Shown: in pieces, positions 1-12,154 of the stretch | Layout of the letters: the number at the start of each line of letters is the position of its first letter | Numbering within the stretch: position 1 is the first letter of the stretch | Source of the DNA: Hyphomicrobiales bacterium | GTDB taxonomy: Bacteria; Pseudomonadota; Alphaproteobacteria; Rhizobiales; Rhizobiaceae | Assembly: GCA_900466005.1 (NCBI GenBank) | Contig: UEGQ01000001.1 | Span: 1-64,000 of the forward strand | Direction: 5' to 3' | DNA length: 64,000 nt | Notes under the pieces: model-generated | What the model was told of the DNA's origin: nothing | Database searches by the model: none | The model's input: only the letters and a program-made list of their open reading frames with translations | Made by a program: the position numbers and the translations under genes

Positions 1-348
1 CACACATTTCCCCTTCCGCAAACCACAACGCCACAGAAAGCCGGCGACGAAGCGGCAGGTGCCATCGGGCCCTACATGACCAACGAGACAAGGAGGGCGC
101 GCAAAGGTCTCCTTATGTGGGGGGCGGACCTGCCATAGAACCGGGGCAGCGCTCGCCGCGCATGGTCCGCGGAGCGCGTGCGGCGTGTTCGCCCCGAGAA
201 ATTCACAATCAAATGCTCTGAAGCGACGTGGAGATGGAATCGCGACACGCGACGACCCGTCATTTGACGAGCACCCATCAAACGTGCAGATTTCGCGGCC
301 AGATGCTTAGGAACGGAGTGCACTCTTGAACAAACGGAGGCAGGCGGC
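1..348. other. Intergenic region upstream of the M23 peptidase gene
   Basis: No convincing gene. Open frames here are short, lack a ribosome binding site and show no recognisable family. The 3' part must carry the leader of the M23 gene: a weak sigma70-like -35 (TTGACG at 64 bases into line 201-270, i.e. 264-269) has no good -10 partner, so I do not call a promoter. A strong Shine-Dalgarno (GGAGG at about 336) precedes the ATG at 349. Confidence 0.5.
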
Positions 349-2289
349 ATGATGACGGACCGCAACATGCTGCGGTCTCTCGGCACCGAGCCGCCGATTC
401 TTGCCGACGGCCGCCGTGCGCCGGACCGGCGGGAAATTTCGTTGCGCTGGCTGACCGGGACCTTCCTCACCGGCATCACCTCGTGCGTGCTGATGGGCGT
501 CGCGTTGTTTGCCGCGCTCGATGGTCGCCAGCAGCTCGCCATTCCGGCGGAAGCCTATGCGGTCGCCGGACCGGACCAGAACGAGACCCAGGAAACCGCC
601 AAACGCGGAGAACGGCTTCTCGGTCCGAACATCGCGGCGAGGCCTTCGGACAAGGCGATTCTCGAAGTGCCGACGGTCATTCACGAGGGAGAGACCGAGG
701 TGGTGCGCCGGCAACCCTTCATGCACGTGAAGATGAGCCTCGCCGCCAATTATACTGTTCAGGAGGACTATCCGAGGTTCGATCCGCTGGCGATCTTCGC
801 CGACGACGGCCAAAAGAACACGGCGCCGCGAACCGGCAGCCTCTACGGTTCCGACGTCGAATCCCAGGTGAGCCTAAGGACCGTCGCCTTTCCGGTATCA
901 GGAAACGTTCACCCCTACGCCGGCGAGATGTCCTTCGACGAGGTGGAGGAGGCAGTTCGCACCAACGGATCGGTCTTGACCGACGGCAGCACGCAGATCG
1001 CCGCACTCTACTACATCGACCCGCAGCGTTTCGCCGACGACAGCGGCGTCGACCTGACCACCGGATTGGCCGCCCGCATCATCGAGCAGAACATGTCGGT
1101 ATCGGCGCCCGAGCCACTCACGCCGCAAACACCTGAATATGCCGACGACATCATCCCGGTTCGCCGTGCGCAGTCGGTGGATGCCGCCATGATCGGCGTG
1201 GGCTACCCGCGGGCGGAAGCGGAGGACGTCGCACGCTACCTCGGCCCGCAGATCGGCGCGGACGGACTGTCCGAGGGCGACGTCCTCAGGATCGGCCTCA
1301 TCCAGAAAGGAGAAGAGGCAAGGATCGTCCGTGTCAGTCTCTACCGACACGCCACACATGTCGTGACGCTTGCGCTGAACGACGCCGGCCGCCTGGTCGT
1401 CGGCAGCGAACCGCCCGTTCTCGACGCCATTGCGTCGGCCTTCGACGACCGGCCCATGTCAATTCCGGCCGGTCGCGACCTGCCGCGGGTATATGACGGG
1501 ATCTACCGGGCGGCTATTTCCTACGGCATGAATCAGCAGATGACGGCGCAGATCATCCGGCTGCTTGCCAGCAATGTCGATTTCCAGGCACAACTGAAAC
1601 CGACGGACATGCTGGAAGCGTTTTTCTCGGTTCCAGACGAGAACGGCCAGGCCACCGAGGAATCCGAACTTCTCTATGTCAGCGCCCGCTTCGGCGACAC
1701 GCTGACGACTTTCTACCGCTTTCAGGACCCGGCCGACAGCTCGATCGACTACTTCGATGCCGAGGGCAAGAGCATCCGCCAGTTCCTGCTTCGGAACCCG
1801 GTACCGAACGGTCGCTTCACTTCCGGCTTCGGTATGCGCCGCCATCCGATCCTCGGCTACTCCAAGATGCATACCGGTGCCGATTGGGCCGCCCCCCGGG
1901 GCACACCCATCATCGCCTCAGGCAACGGCGTCGTCGAAAAGGCGGGCTGGGACTCGGGTGGCTATGGAAACCAGACCCTCATCCGACACGCCAACGGTTA
2001 CGTCACCTCCTACAATCACCAGAGTGCGATCGCGAAGGACGTCAAGCCGGGCGCGAAGGTCCGCCAGGGACAGGTGATCGGCTGGGTCGGAAATACCGGG
2101 CTTTCGACGGGCGCCCATCTGCACTACGAGCTGATCGTCAACGGCACCAAGGTTGACCCGCTGAAGGTCCGTCTTCCCGGCGGAAAGTCCCTGACGGGGG
2201 ATGCGCTCGCCAAGTTCGAAGTGGAACGCCAGCGCATCGATGCGCTGCTCGGCAACGTCGAGCGACAGAAGCAGCTGGCCGCGCGCTGA
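349..2289 (+). CDS. M23 family metallopeptidase (peptidoglycan endopeptidase), membrane anchored
   Basis: 646 aa. A basic N-terminus and one hydrophobic segment at about residues 36-56 anchor the protein in the inner membrane, leaving a long periplasmic part. The last third is a LytM/M23 domain: zinc ligands H508 and D512 (HTGAD) and the H590-L-H592 pair are intact, so it should be an active endopeptidase that cuts peptide cross-links in peptidoglycan. The middle region (about 60-470) is poorly conserved and probably positions or regulates the catalytic domain. The start is the ATG 8 nt after GGAGG; a second ATG follows directly. It converges on clpB with a shared hairpin terminator between them. 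Family is sure; the specific bond cut is not. Confidence 0.92.
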   Translation: MMTDRNMLRSLGTEPPILADGRRAPDRREISLRWLTGTFLTGITSCVLMGVALFAALDGRQQLAIPAEAYAVAGPDQNETQETAKRGERLLGPNIAARPSDKAILEVPTVIHEGETEVVRRQPFMHVKMSLAANYTVQEDYPRFDPLAIFADDGQKNTAPRTGSLYGSDVESQVSLRTVAFPVSGNVHPYAGEMSFDEVEEAVRTNGSVLTDGSTQIAALYYIDPQRFADDSGVDLTTGLAARIIEQNMSVSAPEPLTPQTPEYADDIIPVRRAQSVDAAMIGVGYPRAEAEDVARYLGPQIGADGLSEGDVLRIGLIQKGEEARIVRVSLYRHATHVVTLALNDAGRLVVGSEPPVLDAIASAFDDRPMSIPAGRDLPRVYDGIYRAAISYGMNQQMTAQIIRLLASNVDFQAQLKPTDMLEAFFSVPDENGQATEESELLYVSARFGDTLTTFYRFQDPADSSIDYFDAEGKSIRQFLLRNPVPNGRFTSGFGMRRHPILGYSKMHTGADWAAPRGTPIIASGNGVVEKAGWDSGGYGNQTLIRHANGYVTSYNHQSAIAKDVKPGAKVRQGQVIGWVGNTGLSTGAHLHYELIVNGTKVDPLKVRLPGGKSLTGDALAKFEVERQRIDALLGNVERQKQLAAR

Positions 2290-2330
2290 GGAAAGGGAAA
2301 CGATCGCACAGCGATCCGGCTACCCATGAA

Positions 2331-2356
2331 AAATGGCGGCACGCAGGCCGCCATTT
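2331..2356. terminator. Bidirectional hairpin terminator between the M23 gene and clpB
   Basis: Perfect 10-bp stem (AAATGGCGGC / GCCGCCATTT) with a 6-nt loop, flanked by A-rich bases on the left and T-rich bases on the right, so it can end transcription from both converging genes. Confidence 0.75.
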
Positions 2357-2385
2357 CGTTATCGCTGTTCTTGAGGGCCTGCGGC

Positions 2386-4989
<2,604 letters not shown>

Positions 4990-5094
4990 CGCCTATCTCC
5001 ACGAGCTGCACTGCCCGCAACGGCACAATGCAGCGGTTAAGGATCGGGCCCCCTGAACAGGCAACCCGTGGGCGTATTCGCCCTTGTGATCGAG

Positions 5095-5123
5095 ATATGG
5101 GGAAAGAATTTCGGCGTTTAAAG
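5095..5123 (-). promoter_or_regulatory. RpoH (sigma32) heat-shock promoter of clpB
   Basis: On the minus strand a -35 CTTTAA (5118-5123; consensus CTTGAA) and a perfect -10 CCCCATAT (5095-5102) are separated by 15 nt, which fits the sigma32 consensus CTTGAA-N13-15-CCCCATNT. Transcription would begin near 5088 and leave an untranslated leader of about 100 nt before clpB. Confidence 0.75.
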
Positions 5124-5196
5124 AGGAACTTAAACGAAAAACTCCGGCGCATGGCCAGAGTTTCTCGATCGTTTACTTCACGATAGCGGCGATCGC

Positions 5197-5835
5197 CTAT
5201 TCGGAGGCAGCCGCGGCCAGCTCCGGCTTTTCCGAGCTCGACTCGGCGTCAGCCGATCCTACCTCACCGGCATCATCCGCCTGTGCCCCGCCACCACCGC
5301 CGCGACGCTGGCGGCGCGGACGCGAGCCTGAATTGCGACGACGAGGCTGCCGTTGCTCGCCACCTTCCTCCGCAACCTCTTCGGCAGCGGCGACCTCAAC
5401 CGGAGTCCCCTCGATCACGGGTTGAGGACCGCTTCCGGCAATTTCGGCCGCACGCGGCGCAGCCGGTGCCGCATGATGAACGGTCGGTTCATCGAGGATG
5501 TCCATGTCATCGACGTCTCGGTCGGAGTATTCCCCGCGGTCGTCGCGCTGGAAACGCTCCTGCACCTGCGCCTGCGCGGCAGCGATGATGCGATTGTAGT
5601 GTTCGGCGTGCTGGAGGTAATTTTCTGCCATGACACGGTCGCCGGAACTCTGGGCATCGCGAGCAAGCGCTGCATACTTCTCGGCGATGTGCTGGGCAGT
5701 ACCACGAATCTTCACATCGGGACCGGAGCTGTCATAGGTTCGCGTCAGCGGATTGGCGCCCTTGCGGTTGAAGTTGCCGCCGCCGCCGTTGCCGCCACGC
5801 CCGCGACCACGCTTGTTCTGCTGTCCTGGCCTCAT
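5197..5835 (-). CDS. DUF4167 protein with RG-rich tails, possibly RNA binding
   Basis: 212 aa. The N-terminus (about 1-28) is an RG/GG-rich tail, followed by the conserved DUF4167 core (about 30-90), which is alpha-helical and ends in a stretch predicted to form helices (AENYLQHAEHYNRII). The C-terminal half is acidic, then turns into a second Arg/Gly-rich tail near 160-195. Basic RG-rich tails around a small core are typical of RNA-binding proteins; that role is inference. DUF4167 is found widely in alphaproteobacteria and usually sits beside prmC and clpB, as here. No enzyme motif is visible. Confidence 0.88.
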   Translation of the reverse strand: MRPGQQNKRGRGRGGNGGGGNFNRKGANPLTRTYDSSGPDVKIRGTAQHIAEKYAALARDAQSSGDRVMAENYLQHAEHYNRIIAAAQAQVQERFQRDDRGEYSDRDVDDMDILDEPTVHHAAPAAPRAAEIAGSGPQPVIEGTPVEVAAAEEVAEEGGEQRQPRRRNSGSRPRRQRRGGGGGAQADDAGEVGSADAESSSEKPELAAAASE

Positions 5836-6141
5836 CGATTATTCACCTGAATTCTCTTGATTGCTGATAGATTGGCTACGCTGCCGCATCTGGTTAGACC
5901 GGATCAAAGCTCCGCGTGCCGCGGGCATGGTGCGCCATTGCTTCATCTGCCGCTGGTGAAAGCCAAATTAACTGATCACGCAACGGGATCTGCTTGCTTC
6001 GCGAAACTCCAAAGGAGCCGAAATCGAAGCCGCCCCAGACCCGAACGAATCTCTGTTCATTCCCCGCTGCCCGCTGCGTGCCCGCAACCTAGCCCGCTTC
6101 CTTCGGAAAACCAAGCGTTTTCTTCGCAAGTCGGAAACAAC
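5836..6141. other. Intergenic region between prmC and the DUF4167 gene
   Basis: 306 nt with no supported gene: frames crossing it on the plus strand run into the antisense of prmC. Base composition is more AT-rich than the flanks, which fits a promoter for the leftward DUF4167 gene, but I find no convincing -35/-10 pair and no clear terminator for prmC. Confidence 0.5.
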
Positions 6142-7026
6142 TTAGCACGCGCAACAATTTCGCGTCGTGAACAGAAGGACGCGGTCATTGCCGCCATAGT
6201 CGCGATGCGCCTCGAGCAGGGAAAAACCTGCATTCTCGAACAGCGCGGTTACGCTCTTCTTCTGGTCATAGCCGATCTCCACGGCCACCAAACCGTTCGC
6301 CAGCAGGTAATCACCCGCTCCCGTCGAGAGCGCCCGGTAGGCATCAAGACCGTCTTGACCACCGTCCAACGCCGTCAGCGGATCGTAGTTCCGCACCTCC
6401 GGATCCAGCTCCGCGACCACGCCTGTCGGAATATAGGGAGGATTTGACACGATGATGTCGAATCTTCCCTCGATGTGCGAGAACCACGCGCTGCGCACGG
6501 TTTCAAACCGCTCGGCGACGCCGTTGATGTAGGCATTGCGTTCCGCCGTCGAAAGAGCCTCTTCGGAGATATCGCTTCCGACGGCACGAGCCTGCGGGCG
6601 TTCCTTGAGCAGAGCGAGCGCGATCGCCCCCGTTCCGACACCGAGATCGAGCAGCCGCGCGCTGCCCTTTTCAGCAATCATCCGCTTCAAATGCGGCAAC
6701 ACGCAGTCGACCAAAATTTCGGTATCCGGCCGCGGCTCGAGAGTTTCCGGAGAAAGCCGAAGGTCCAGCCCATAGAAAGCCCGATGCCCCAGAATCCGGT
6801 GAACCGGTTCGTGTTTGCAGCGACGTGCGATCGCCGCACGCACCCGTTCGGCCTCTTCATGGGAAACCGCAATGTCGCTCCGCATGACGACGTCGGAAAG
6901 CGACAGGCCAAGAATGCCGGCGACGAGAACACGCGCATCAGTCGATGGATCGCCCAGCTCAGCCTCGGCAAAACGCCGCCTCGCCTCGGCAATCAAGACA
7001 CTGGCTGTATCGGATTGCTCGCTCAC
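6142..7026 (-). CDS. prmC: Release factor glutamine N5-methyltransferase PrmC
   Basis: 294 aa. N-terminal helical release-factor-binding domain (about 1-95) then a Rossmann methyltransferase domain with motif I LDLGVGTG (127-133) and the catalytic NPPY at 195-198. It methylates the glutamine of the GGQ motif of release factors RF1 and RF2 with S-adenosylmethionine, which speeds peptide release. The ATG overlaps the stop of prfA by 4 nt (ATGA), so enzyme and substrate are translationally coupled. Confidence 0.97.
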   Translation of the reverse strand: MSEQSDTASVLIAEARRRFAEAELGDPSTDARVLVAGILGLSLSDVVMRSDIAVSHEEAERVRAAIARRCKHEPVHRILGHRAFYGLDLRLSPETLEPRPDTEILVDCVLPHLKRMIAEKGSARLLDLGVGTGAIALALLKERPQARAVGSDISEEALSTAERNAYINGVAERFETVRSAWFSHIEGRFDIIVSNPPYIPTGVVAELDPEVRNYDPLTALDGGQDGLDAYRALSTGAGDYLLANGLVAVEIGYDQKKSVTALFENAGFSLLEAHRDYGGNDRVLLFTTRNCCAC

Positions 7027-8102
7027 GACTGCTCGCCGAGCTGGGCAAGCTGACCGGCCTGGTAGTCGGAGATCAGGGCGTCCACGAGTTCGTCGATATC
7101 GCCCTCCATCATGCGGTCCAGCTTGTAGAGAGTAAGGTTGATGCGGTGATCGGTGACCCGGCCCTGTGGAAAATTGTAGGTGCGAATACGTTCGGATCGG
7201 TCGCCCGACCCTACCTGGCTCCGGCGATCCGCCGAGCGCTCGCTTTCAGTCCGTTGACGCTCCATGTCGTAGAGCCTGGAACGCAGAACCTGCATCGCCT
7301 TGGCCCGGTTCTGGTGCTGCGACTTCTCCGAACTCGTGACCACGAGCCCGGTCGGCAGGTGCGTGATACGCACCGCCGAGTCAGTGGTGTTGACGTGCTG
7401 CCCCCCGGCGCCGGACGAGCGCATCGTGTCGATCCGAATGTCCTCCGGCCGAATCTCGACGTCGATCTCCTCGGCCTCCGGCAGCACCGCCACGGTTGCC
7501 GCCGACGTATGAATGCGACCGCTCGCCTCCGTTTCCGGGACGCGCTGCACGCGGTGCACGCCGGACTCGAATTTCAGTTTCGAGAACGCGCCGCGGCCGG
7601 TGATGGAAGCGATGATTTCCTTGTAGCCGCCCGCCTCGCCTTCACTGGCCGACAGGACCTCGATCTTCCACCCCTTGGAACTGGCGAAGCGCTCGTACAT
7701 CCGGAAGAGGTCCCCGGCAAACAGCGCCGCTTCCGAACCGCCGGTGCCGGCGCGAATTTCGAGAATGGCGCTCTTTTCGTCCGCTGCGTCCTTCGGCAGA
7801 AGGAGGATCTGGATATCTGTCCCGAGCGCCGCAATGCGCTCCTCAACCTCGGGAATCTCGGCCTCGGCAAGAGCACGCATCTCACGATCGGTCGATTTGT
7901 CGGCCAGCATCGATCGCAGGCCCGCAAACTCGGCGATCGCCGCCTCGTATTCGCGGATCTTGCCGACGACCGGCTGCAACTCGGCATATTCCGAGGCAAG
8001 CTTGACGTAGACGTCCGCGGCCGGCCCGGCCGACATGCGAGCCTCGATCTCACCGAATCGGCGTTCGAGCTCACGCATCTTATCGACAGGTAGCTTTGCC
8101 AC
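7023..8102 (-). CDS. prfA: Peptide chain release factor 1
   Basis: 359 aa, normal for RF1. The GGQ that triggers peptidyl-tRNA hydrolysis is at 233-235. The stop-codon recognition loop has the RF1-type PxT form (PET, 189-191), which reads UAA and UAG, rather than the SPF of RF2. It lies between ptsP (21 nt gap) and prmC (4 nt overlap) in one leftward transcription unit. Confidence 0.98.
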   Translation of the reverse strand: MAKLPVDKMRELERRFGEIEARMSAGPAADVYVKLASEYAELQPVVGKIREYEAAIAEFAGLRSMLADKSTDREMRALAEAEIPEVEERIAALGTDIQILLLPKDAADEKSAILEIRAGTGGSEAALFAGDLFRMYERFASSKGWKIEVLSASEGEAGGYKEIIASITGRGAFSKLKFESGVHRVQRVPETEASGRIHTSAATVAVLPEAEEIDVEIRPEDIRIDTMRSSGAGGQHVNTTDSAVRITHLPTGLVVTSSEKSQHQNRAKAMQVLRSRLYDMERQRTESERSADRRSQVGSGDRSERIRTYNFPQGRVTDHRINLTLYKLDRMMEGDIDELVDALISDYQAGQLAQLGEQS

Positions 8103-8123
8103 TCTCTACTCCAGGCAGATCAT

Positions 8124-10391
8124 TCAAAGGGGAATGTTGTTGTCTTCCGCGAATCCGGTGAGGATGTCGCGTACAGGCAGATGCGTGCGGTGATCGTCCA
8201 GCGCGCCGTCCAGCAGCTTGCTCAGGCGGTCGACATCCAGCGCCAGCAGCATCGCCTTGATCGGGCCGATCGACGTCGCCGACATCGAGATCGACCGGAA
8301 GCCGAGCCCGAGCAGGGCCATCGCGCTCAGAGGCTTGCCCGCCATCTCGCCGCACAGCGTCAGCGGCGTCCCGGCCTTGTCGGCAGCGCGGACGATATCG
8401 CGAAGAATGCGCAGGAACGGTCGGCCGAGCACGTCGAAGCGGTCCGCCACCCGGGCATTGCCGCGGTCGACAGCCATCGAAAACTGGAAAAGGTCGTTGG
8501 AGCCGACGGACACGAAGTCCACCTCCTCCATCAGTTCCTCCAGTTGCCACAGCAGAGCAGGAACCTCGAGCATCGCGCCGAACTGCAGGCGCTTCGGCAG
8601 CTGGTGTCCGAACTTGGAGAGGTGTTGGACCTCCTTCTGCATCAGTTCGCGCACTGCGCGAATTTCGGAGACCTCAGTCACCATCGGCAGCATCATCTTG
8701 AGCTCGGCGCCAGCCGAGGCTTTCAGGAGCGCCCTGAGCTGAGTGCGCAACAGCCCGGGCCGGTCGAGCGACAGGCGTATCGCGCGCCAGCCGAGCGCCG
8801 GGTTTTCCTCTTCCTGCGACCGAAAATAGGAAACGACCTTGTCGCCACCGATGTCCAGCGTGCGAAATGTCACCGGTCGACCGTCGGCCTGGCGCAGGAC
8901 GCTGCGGTAGAAATTCTCCTGTTCTTCCGCTTTCGGCATCGTGGAAGAAATCATGAACTGCAGTTCGGTACGGAACAATCCGATGCCTTCTGCACCCGAA
9001 GCGGCCAGTTGCGGCAGATCGACGAGCAGGCCGGCATTCATCTGAAGGAGGATACGCTTGCCGTCCTTCGTCAGAGGCTCCACGTCGCGAAGTGCCCGGA
9101 ACTGCTCCTGCCGACGCGCGCGCAACCTCACCTTCTCTTCGTATGCCTTCTGAAGGTCCGCCATCGGCCGGACGTGGACCTTGCCGTCGTCGCCATCAAT
9201 GATGACCGGATCGCCATTCTCGGCAAGTGCTACCGCGCCCGCCGCCTGGCCGACGACCGGGATACCCATTGCGCGGGCGACGATCACGACGTGGCTCGTC
9301 ACCGCCCCCTCCTCCAGCACCAGCCCGCGAATATGGCTGCGCGGATAGTCGAGCAGTTCCGCGGCACCCATGGCGCGCGCGAGAATGATAGCGTCGGACG
9401 GAAAGCCTTCCGATGCACTCCGCGACGAAAAACCGGTCAGCTGTCTGAGCAGGCGGTTGGCGAGGTCGTCGAAGTCGTGCATCCGCTCCCGAAGATACGG
9501 ATCCGTCAGACGGATCATGCGGGCCTTGGTGTCGCTCTGCACCTTCTCGACCGCCGCCTCCGCGGTCAGCCCATTATGGATCGCCTCTTCCATGCGGCGA
9601 ACCCAGCCCTGATCGTGGGCGAACATACGGTAGGTTTCGAGCACTTCTCGGTGCTCGCCTTCCATTGCGACTTCGCGCCGTGACAACATGTCATCGATCG
9701 AGATGCGCAGCGAACCTAGCGCATCTGCGAGCCTTCGGATTTCCTTCTCGCTGTCTTCATTGAGAAGGTTGGTCACCACGATGCGTGGTTCGTGCAGCAC
9801 GACATAGCCAAGTCCGATCCCCTCGCCATAGCTGTCGCCATCGATGGTGACTGCCCGCGTAAGATCGAGTTCGAGACCCGGCCTGGTGATCTTCTTCAGT
9901 TCGCCCGTCGCGATCATCTCGGCCAGCACCATGGCTGTCGTCTCGAGCGCCTCAAGTTCATCCTCCCGGTAATTCCGCTGTGCCTTGTTCTGAACCACGA
10001 GAACGCCAAGACTGCGGCCGGCCCTCAGAATCGGCACACCGAGGAAGGAGTGATAGATTTCCTCCCCCGTCTCAGGGAGATAGCGGAACGCCGGGTGGGC
10101 CTGAGCATCCGAGAGATTGAGCGATTGCGCGCTTGCCGCGATCGTACCGACAAGCCCCTGCCCCATTTTCAGCTGGGCAAGGTGCACCGCGTCCTTGTTG
10201 AGACCTTCGGTCGCGTAGAGTTCGAGGACGCCGTCGGAGCGCAGCACGTAGACGGAGCACACTTCCGCTACCATATTGCTCGCGATCTGACGAACAATCC
10301 GGTCAAGGCGTTCCTGTGGCTCAAGCGGCTCCGCCATCAGTTCGCGGAGCCGTTTGAGGAGAACGCGTGGACCGGCAGACAGGTCTCTCAT
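8124..10391 (-). CDS. ptsP: Phosphoenolpyruvate-protein phosphotransferase PtsP (EI-Ntr)
   Basis: 755 aa from the chosen ATG; another ATG 9 nt upstream sits too close to the GGGAG ribosome binding site. An N-terminal GAF domain (about 20-160) is followed by the enzyme I fold with the phosphorylated histidine in the TSH motif at H367 and the C-terminal PEP-binding barrel. It takes phosphate from PEP and passes it to NPr and EIIA-Ntr, linking nitrogen and carbon status to metabolism, potassium uptake and, in rhizobia, cell-cycle signalling. The GAF domain is the glutamine sensor in this family. It lies 87 nt downstream of lysC. Confidence 0.96.
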   Translation of the reverse strand: MRDLSAGPRVLLKRLRELMAEPLEPQERLDRIVRQIASNMVAEVCSVYVLRSDGVLELYATEGLNKDAVHLAQLKMGQGLVGTIAASAQSLNLSDAQAHPAFRYLPETGEEIYHSFLGVPILRAGRSLGVLVVQNKAQRNYREDELEALETTAMVLAEMIATGELKKITRPGLELDLTRAVTIDGDSYGEGIGLGYVVLHEPRIVVTNLLNEDSEKEIRRLADALGSLRISIDDMLSRREVAMEGEHREVLETYRMFAHDQGWVRRMEEAIHNGLTAEAAVEKVQSDTKARMIRLTDPYLRERMHDFDDLANRLLRQLTGFSSRSASEGFPSDAIILARAMGAAELLDYPRSHIRGLVLEEGAVTSHVVIVARAMGIPVVGQAAGAVALAENGDPVIIDGDDGKVHVRPMADLQKAYEEKVRLRARRQEQFRALRDVEPLTKDGKRILLQMNAGLLVDLPQLAASGAEGIGLFRTELQFMISSTMPKAEEQENFYRSVLRQADGRPVTFRTLDIGGDKVVSYFRSQEEENPALGWRAIRLSLDRPGLLRTQLRALLKASAGAELKMMLPMVTEVSEIRAVRELMQKEVQHLSKFGHQLPKRLQFGAMLEVPALLWQLEELMEEVDFVSVGSNDLFQFSMAVDRGNARVADRFDVLGRPFLRILRDIVRAADKAGTPLTLCGEMAGKPLSAMALLGLGFRSISMSATSIGPIKAMLLALDVDRLSKLLDGALDDHRTHLPVRDILTGFAEDNNIPL

Positions 10392-10478
10392 CGCGCGCAT
10401 GCTCCCGAAAACGGTCTATGGACGGAGCGGACCGCCACCCGCGTCAATCGTCGAGAGTGGCAGACCGCCTCAGCGGAA

Positions 10479-11753
10479 TCAATTCTTATCGAGGCCGTAG
10501 CAGGAATGCAAAGTCCGGACCGCGAGTTCGGCATAGGGGCCGTCGATCAGGATAGAGATCTTGATCTCCGACGTGGTGATCGCCTTGATGTTGATACCCT
10601 TTTCAGCGAGCGCCTTGAAGGCGGTGGCCGCCACGCCGGCATGGCTGCGCATACCGATACCGATGACTGAAACCTTGACCAGGCCCGACTCGCTCTGGAC
10701 CACGTCGTAGCCGATCTTCTCCTTGTTGTCGCCGAGAACGGCGAGCGCTTTTTCGACGTCGCCCGAGGGAACCGTAAACGTCATATCCGTCCGGGTTCCG
10801 TCCTCGGAGATATTCTGGACGATCATGTCGACGTTGATATGCGCCTCGGCGAGCGGACCGAAGATCGCGGCGGAAACACCCGGCCGGTCTGCGACGCGGC
10901 GCAGCGAGATTTGCGCTTCATCCTTGGCATACGCGATGCCGGTGACAACTTCCTGTTCCACGATCTCTTCCTCATCGCAAATCAACGTACCGGGCGGATT
11001 GAGAAGGTCGCCCATCCCCGGAGCATCCGGGTCCTCGAAACTAGAGCGTACGAAGGTCCGCACCTTGTGTACCATGGCGAGCTCGACTGAACGCACCTGA
11101 AGCACCTTCGCGCCCAACGACGCCATTTCCAGCATTTCCTCGAAGGCGATCTTCTTCAATCTTCGCGCCTTCGGTTCGACACGAGGGTCTGTCGTATAGA
11201 CTCCGTCGACGTCCGTGTAGATATCACAACGATCGGCCTTGACCGCGGCGGCGATCGCCACCGCCGAAGTGTCCGAACCGCCACGGCCGAGCGTCGAGAT
11301 GCGATTATCGGGGCCGATACCCTGGAAGCCGGCGACGACGGCCACCTGCCCCTCGCCCATCCGGCGGATAATGTCCGAACCGTCGATCTCCTGAATGCGG
11401 GCCGCGCCGTGGGCATTGTCCGTCTTGATCGGAATCTGCCAACCCTGCCAGGAGCGCGCATTGATATCCATCGACTGCAGAGCGATCGCCAGCAGGCCGG
11501 AGGTTACCTGCTCTCCCGAGGCGACGACAGCGTCGTATTCGCGTGCATCATAGAAGGGCGAGTCGGCGCCGGCGACCTTCGGCATGTTGCGCACCCAGTC
11601 GACCAGCTCGTTCGTCTTGCCCGACATGGCAGAGACGACAACGGCCACTTCGTGACCGGCATCGACCTCACGTTTCACATGCCGCGCGACGTTGTGAATA
11701 CGTTCGAGATTGGCGACGGAGGTTCCGCCGAATTTCATCACGATGCGAGCCAT
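10479..11753 (-). CDS. lysC: Aspartate kinase
   Basis: 424 aa. The kinase domain opens with the KFGGTS signature (7-12) and has the expected SGKT-like and catalytic segments; two ACT domains occupy about 265-424 and bind allosteric lysine or threonine. It phosphorylates aspartate, the first step toward lysine, threonine, methionine and diaminopimelate for peptidoglycan. lysA, the last step of lysine synthesis, lies 30 kb away in this window. A plausible sigma70 promoter lies about 80 nt upstream. Confidence 0.97.
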   Translation of the reverse strand: MARIVMKFGGTSVANLERIHNVARHVKREVDAGHEVAVVVSAMSGKTNELVDWVRNMPKVAGADSPFYDAREYDAVVASGEQVTSGLLAIALQSMDINARSWQGWQIPIKTDNAHGAARIQEIDGSDIIRRMGEGQVAVVAGFQGIGPDNRISTLGRGGSDTSAVAIAAAVKADRCDIYTDVDGVYTTDPRVEPKARRLKKIAFEEMLEMASLGAKVLQVRSVELAMVHKVRTFVRSSFEDPDAPGMGDLLNPPGTLICDEEEIVEQEVVTGIAYAKDEAQISLRRVADRPGVSAAIFGPLAEAHINVDMIVQNISEDGTRTDMTFTVPSGDVEKALAVLGDNKEKIGYDVVQSESGLVKVSVIGIGMRSHAGVAATAFKALAEKGINIKAITTSEIKISILIDGPYAELAVRTLHSCYGLDKN

Positions 11754-12118
11754 TGCCTAAACTACCGTCACGAATGTTGGGTACCGACCGGCACCGCTGA
11801 AGATGCGCCTGGGCACGAGGCACGGGCGAGTTGCGGTCTCATAGCCAAATCCCCCGGGAAGTTCAATGGCCCCGGACCTGAAATGCCCGGAGGTCAAGGG
11901 GTTTCGTGCCTACCATACCCGGTGACGCGGAAACAGCGGCGCATCGTCCGGTATCGTGACGAAAAGGCGGGCTTCGTTGGACGTGGGAGTGGAAGCGAGC
12001 GGAAGCCGAGACGGCTCCGCGCGGGAGAAACAGCGTGATCTCGTGGTATTTCAAGGCAACGGGAGCGATCTCGGTCCACGGAACACTTCGGCTCGCGACA
12101 TCCACTCCAAACAACGGC
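11754..12118. other. Intergenic region upstream of lysC
   Basis: About 365 nt with no supported gene. Frames crossing it have no family resemblance and no ribosome binding site. It holds the lysC leader, the candidate promoter listed separately, and no hairpin array suggesting a lysine riboswitch. Confidence 0.5.
11839..11866 (-). promoter_or_regulatory. Candidate sigma70 promoter of lysC
   Basis: Minus-strand -35 TTGAAC (11861-11866) and -10 CTATGA (11839-11844) with a 16-nt spacer, giving a leader of about 80 nt to lysC. Both boxes are imperfect. Confidence 0.4.
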
Positions 12119-12144
12119 TGCGCGATCACCACCGTGATCGCGCA
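12119..12144 (-). terminator. Perfect hairpin downstream of the SH3 protein gene
   Basis: An 11-bp perfect inverted repeat (TGCGCGATCAC / GTGATCGCGCA) with a 4-nt loop starts 11 nt after the stop codon of the leftward SH3 gene. The following minus-strand bases are only moderately T-rich, so termination is likely but not certain. Confidence 0.5.
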
Positions 12145-12154
12145 GGTGCTGTCG

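Noticed and set aside
5125..5160. GGAAC box as an EcfG-type general stress promoter
   Set aside because: No CGTT element at the right distance (16-17 nt) on that strand; the same region has a better sigma32 promoter for clpB.
8181..9683. Open frame of 500 codons on the plus strand
   Set aside because: Antisense of ptsP; His/Arg-rich composition is a shadow pattern.
11754..12118. Possible lysine riboswitch before lysC
   Set aside because: No multi-helix junction or conserved lysine-motif bases seen; only a promoter-like pair is present.
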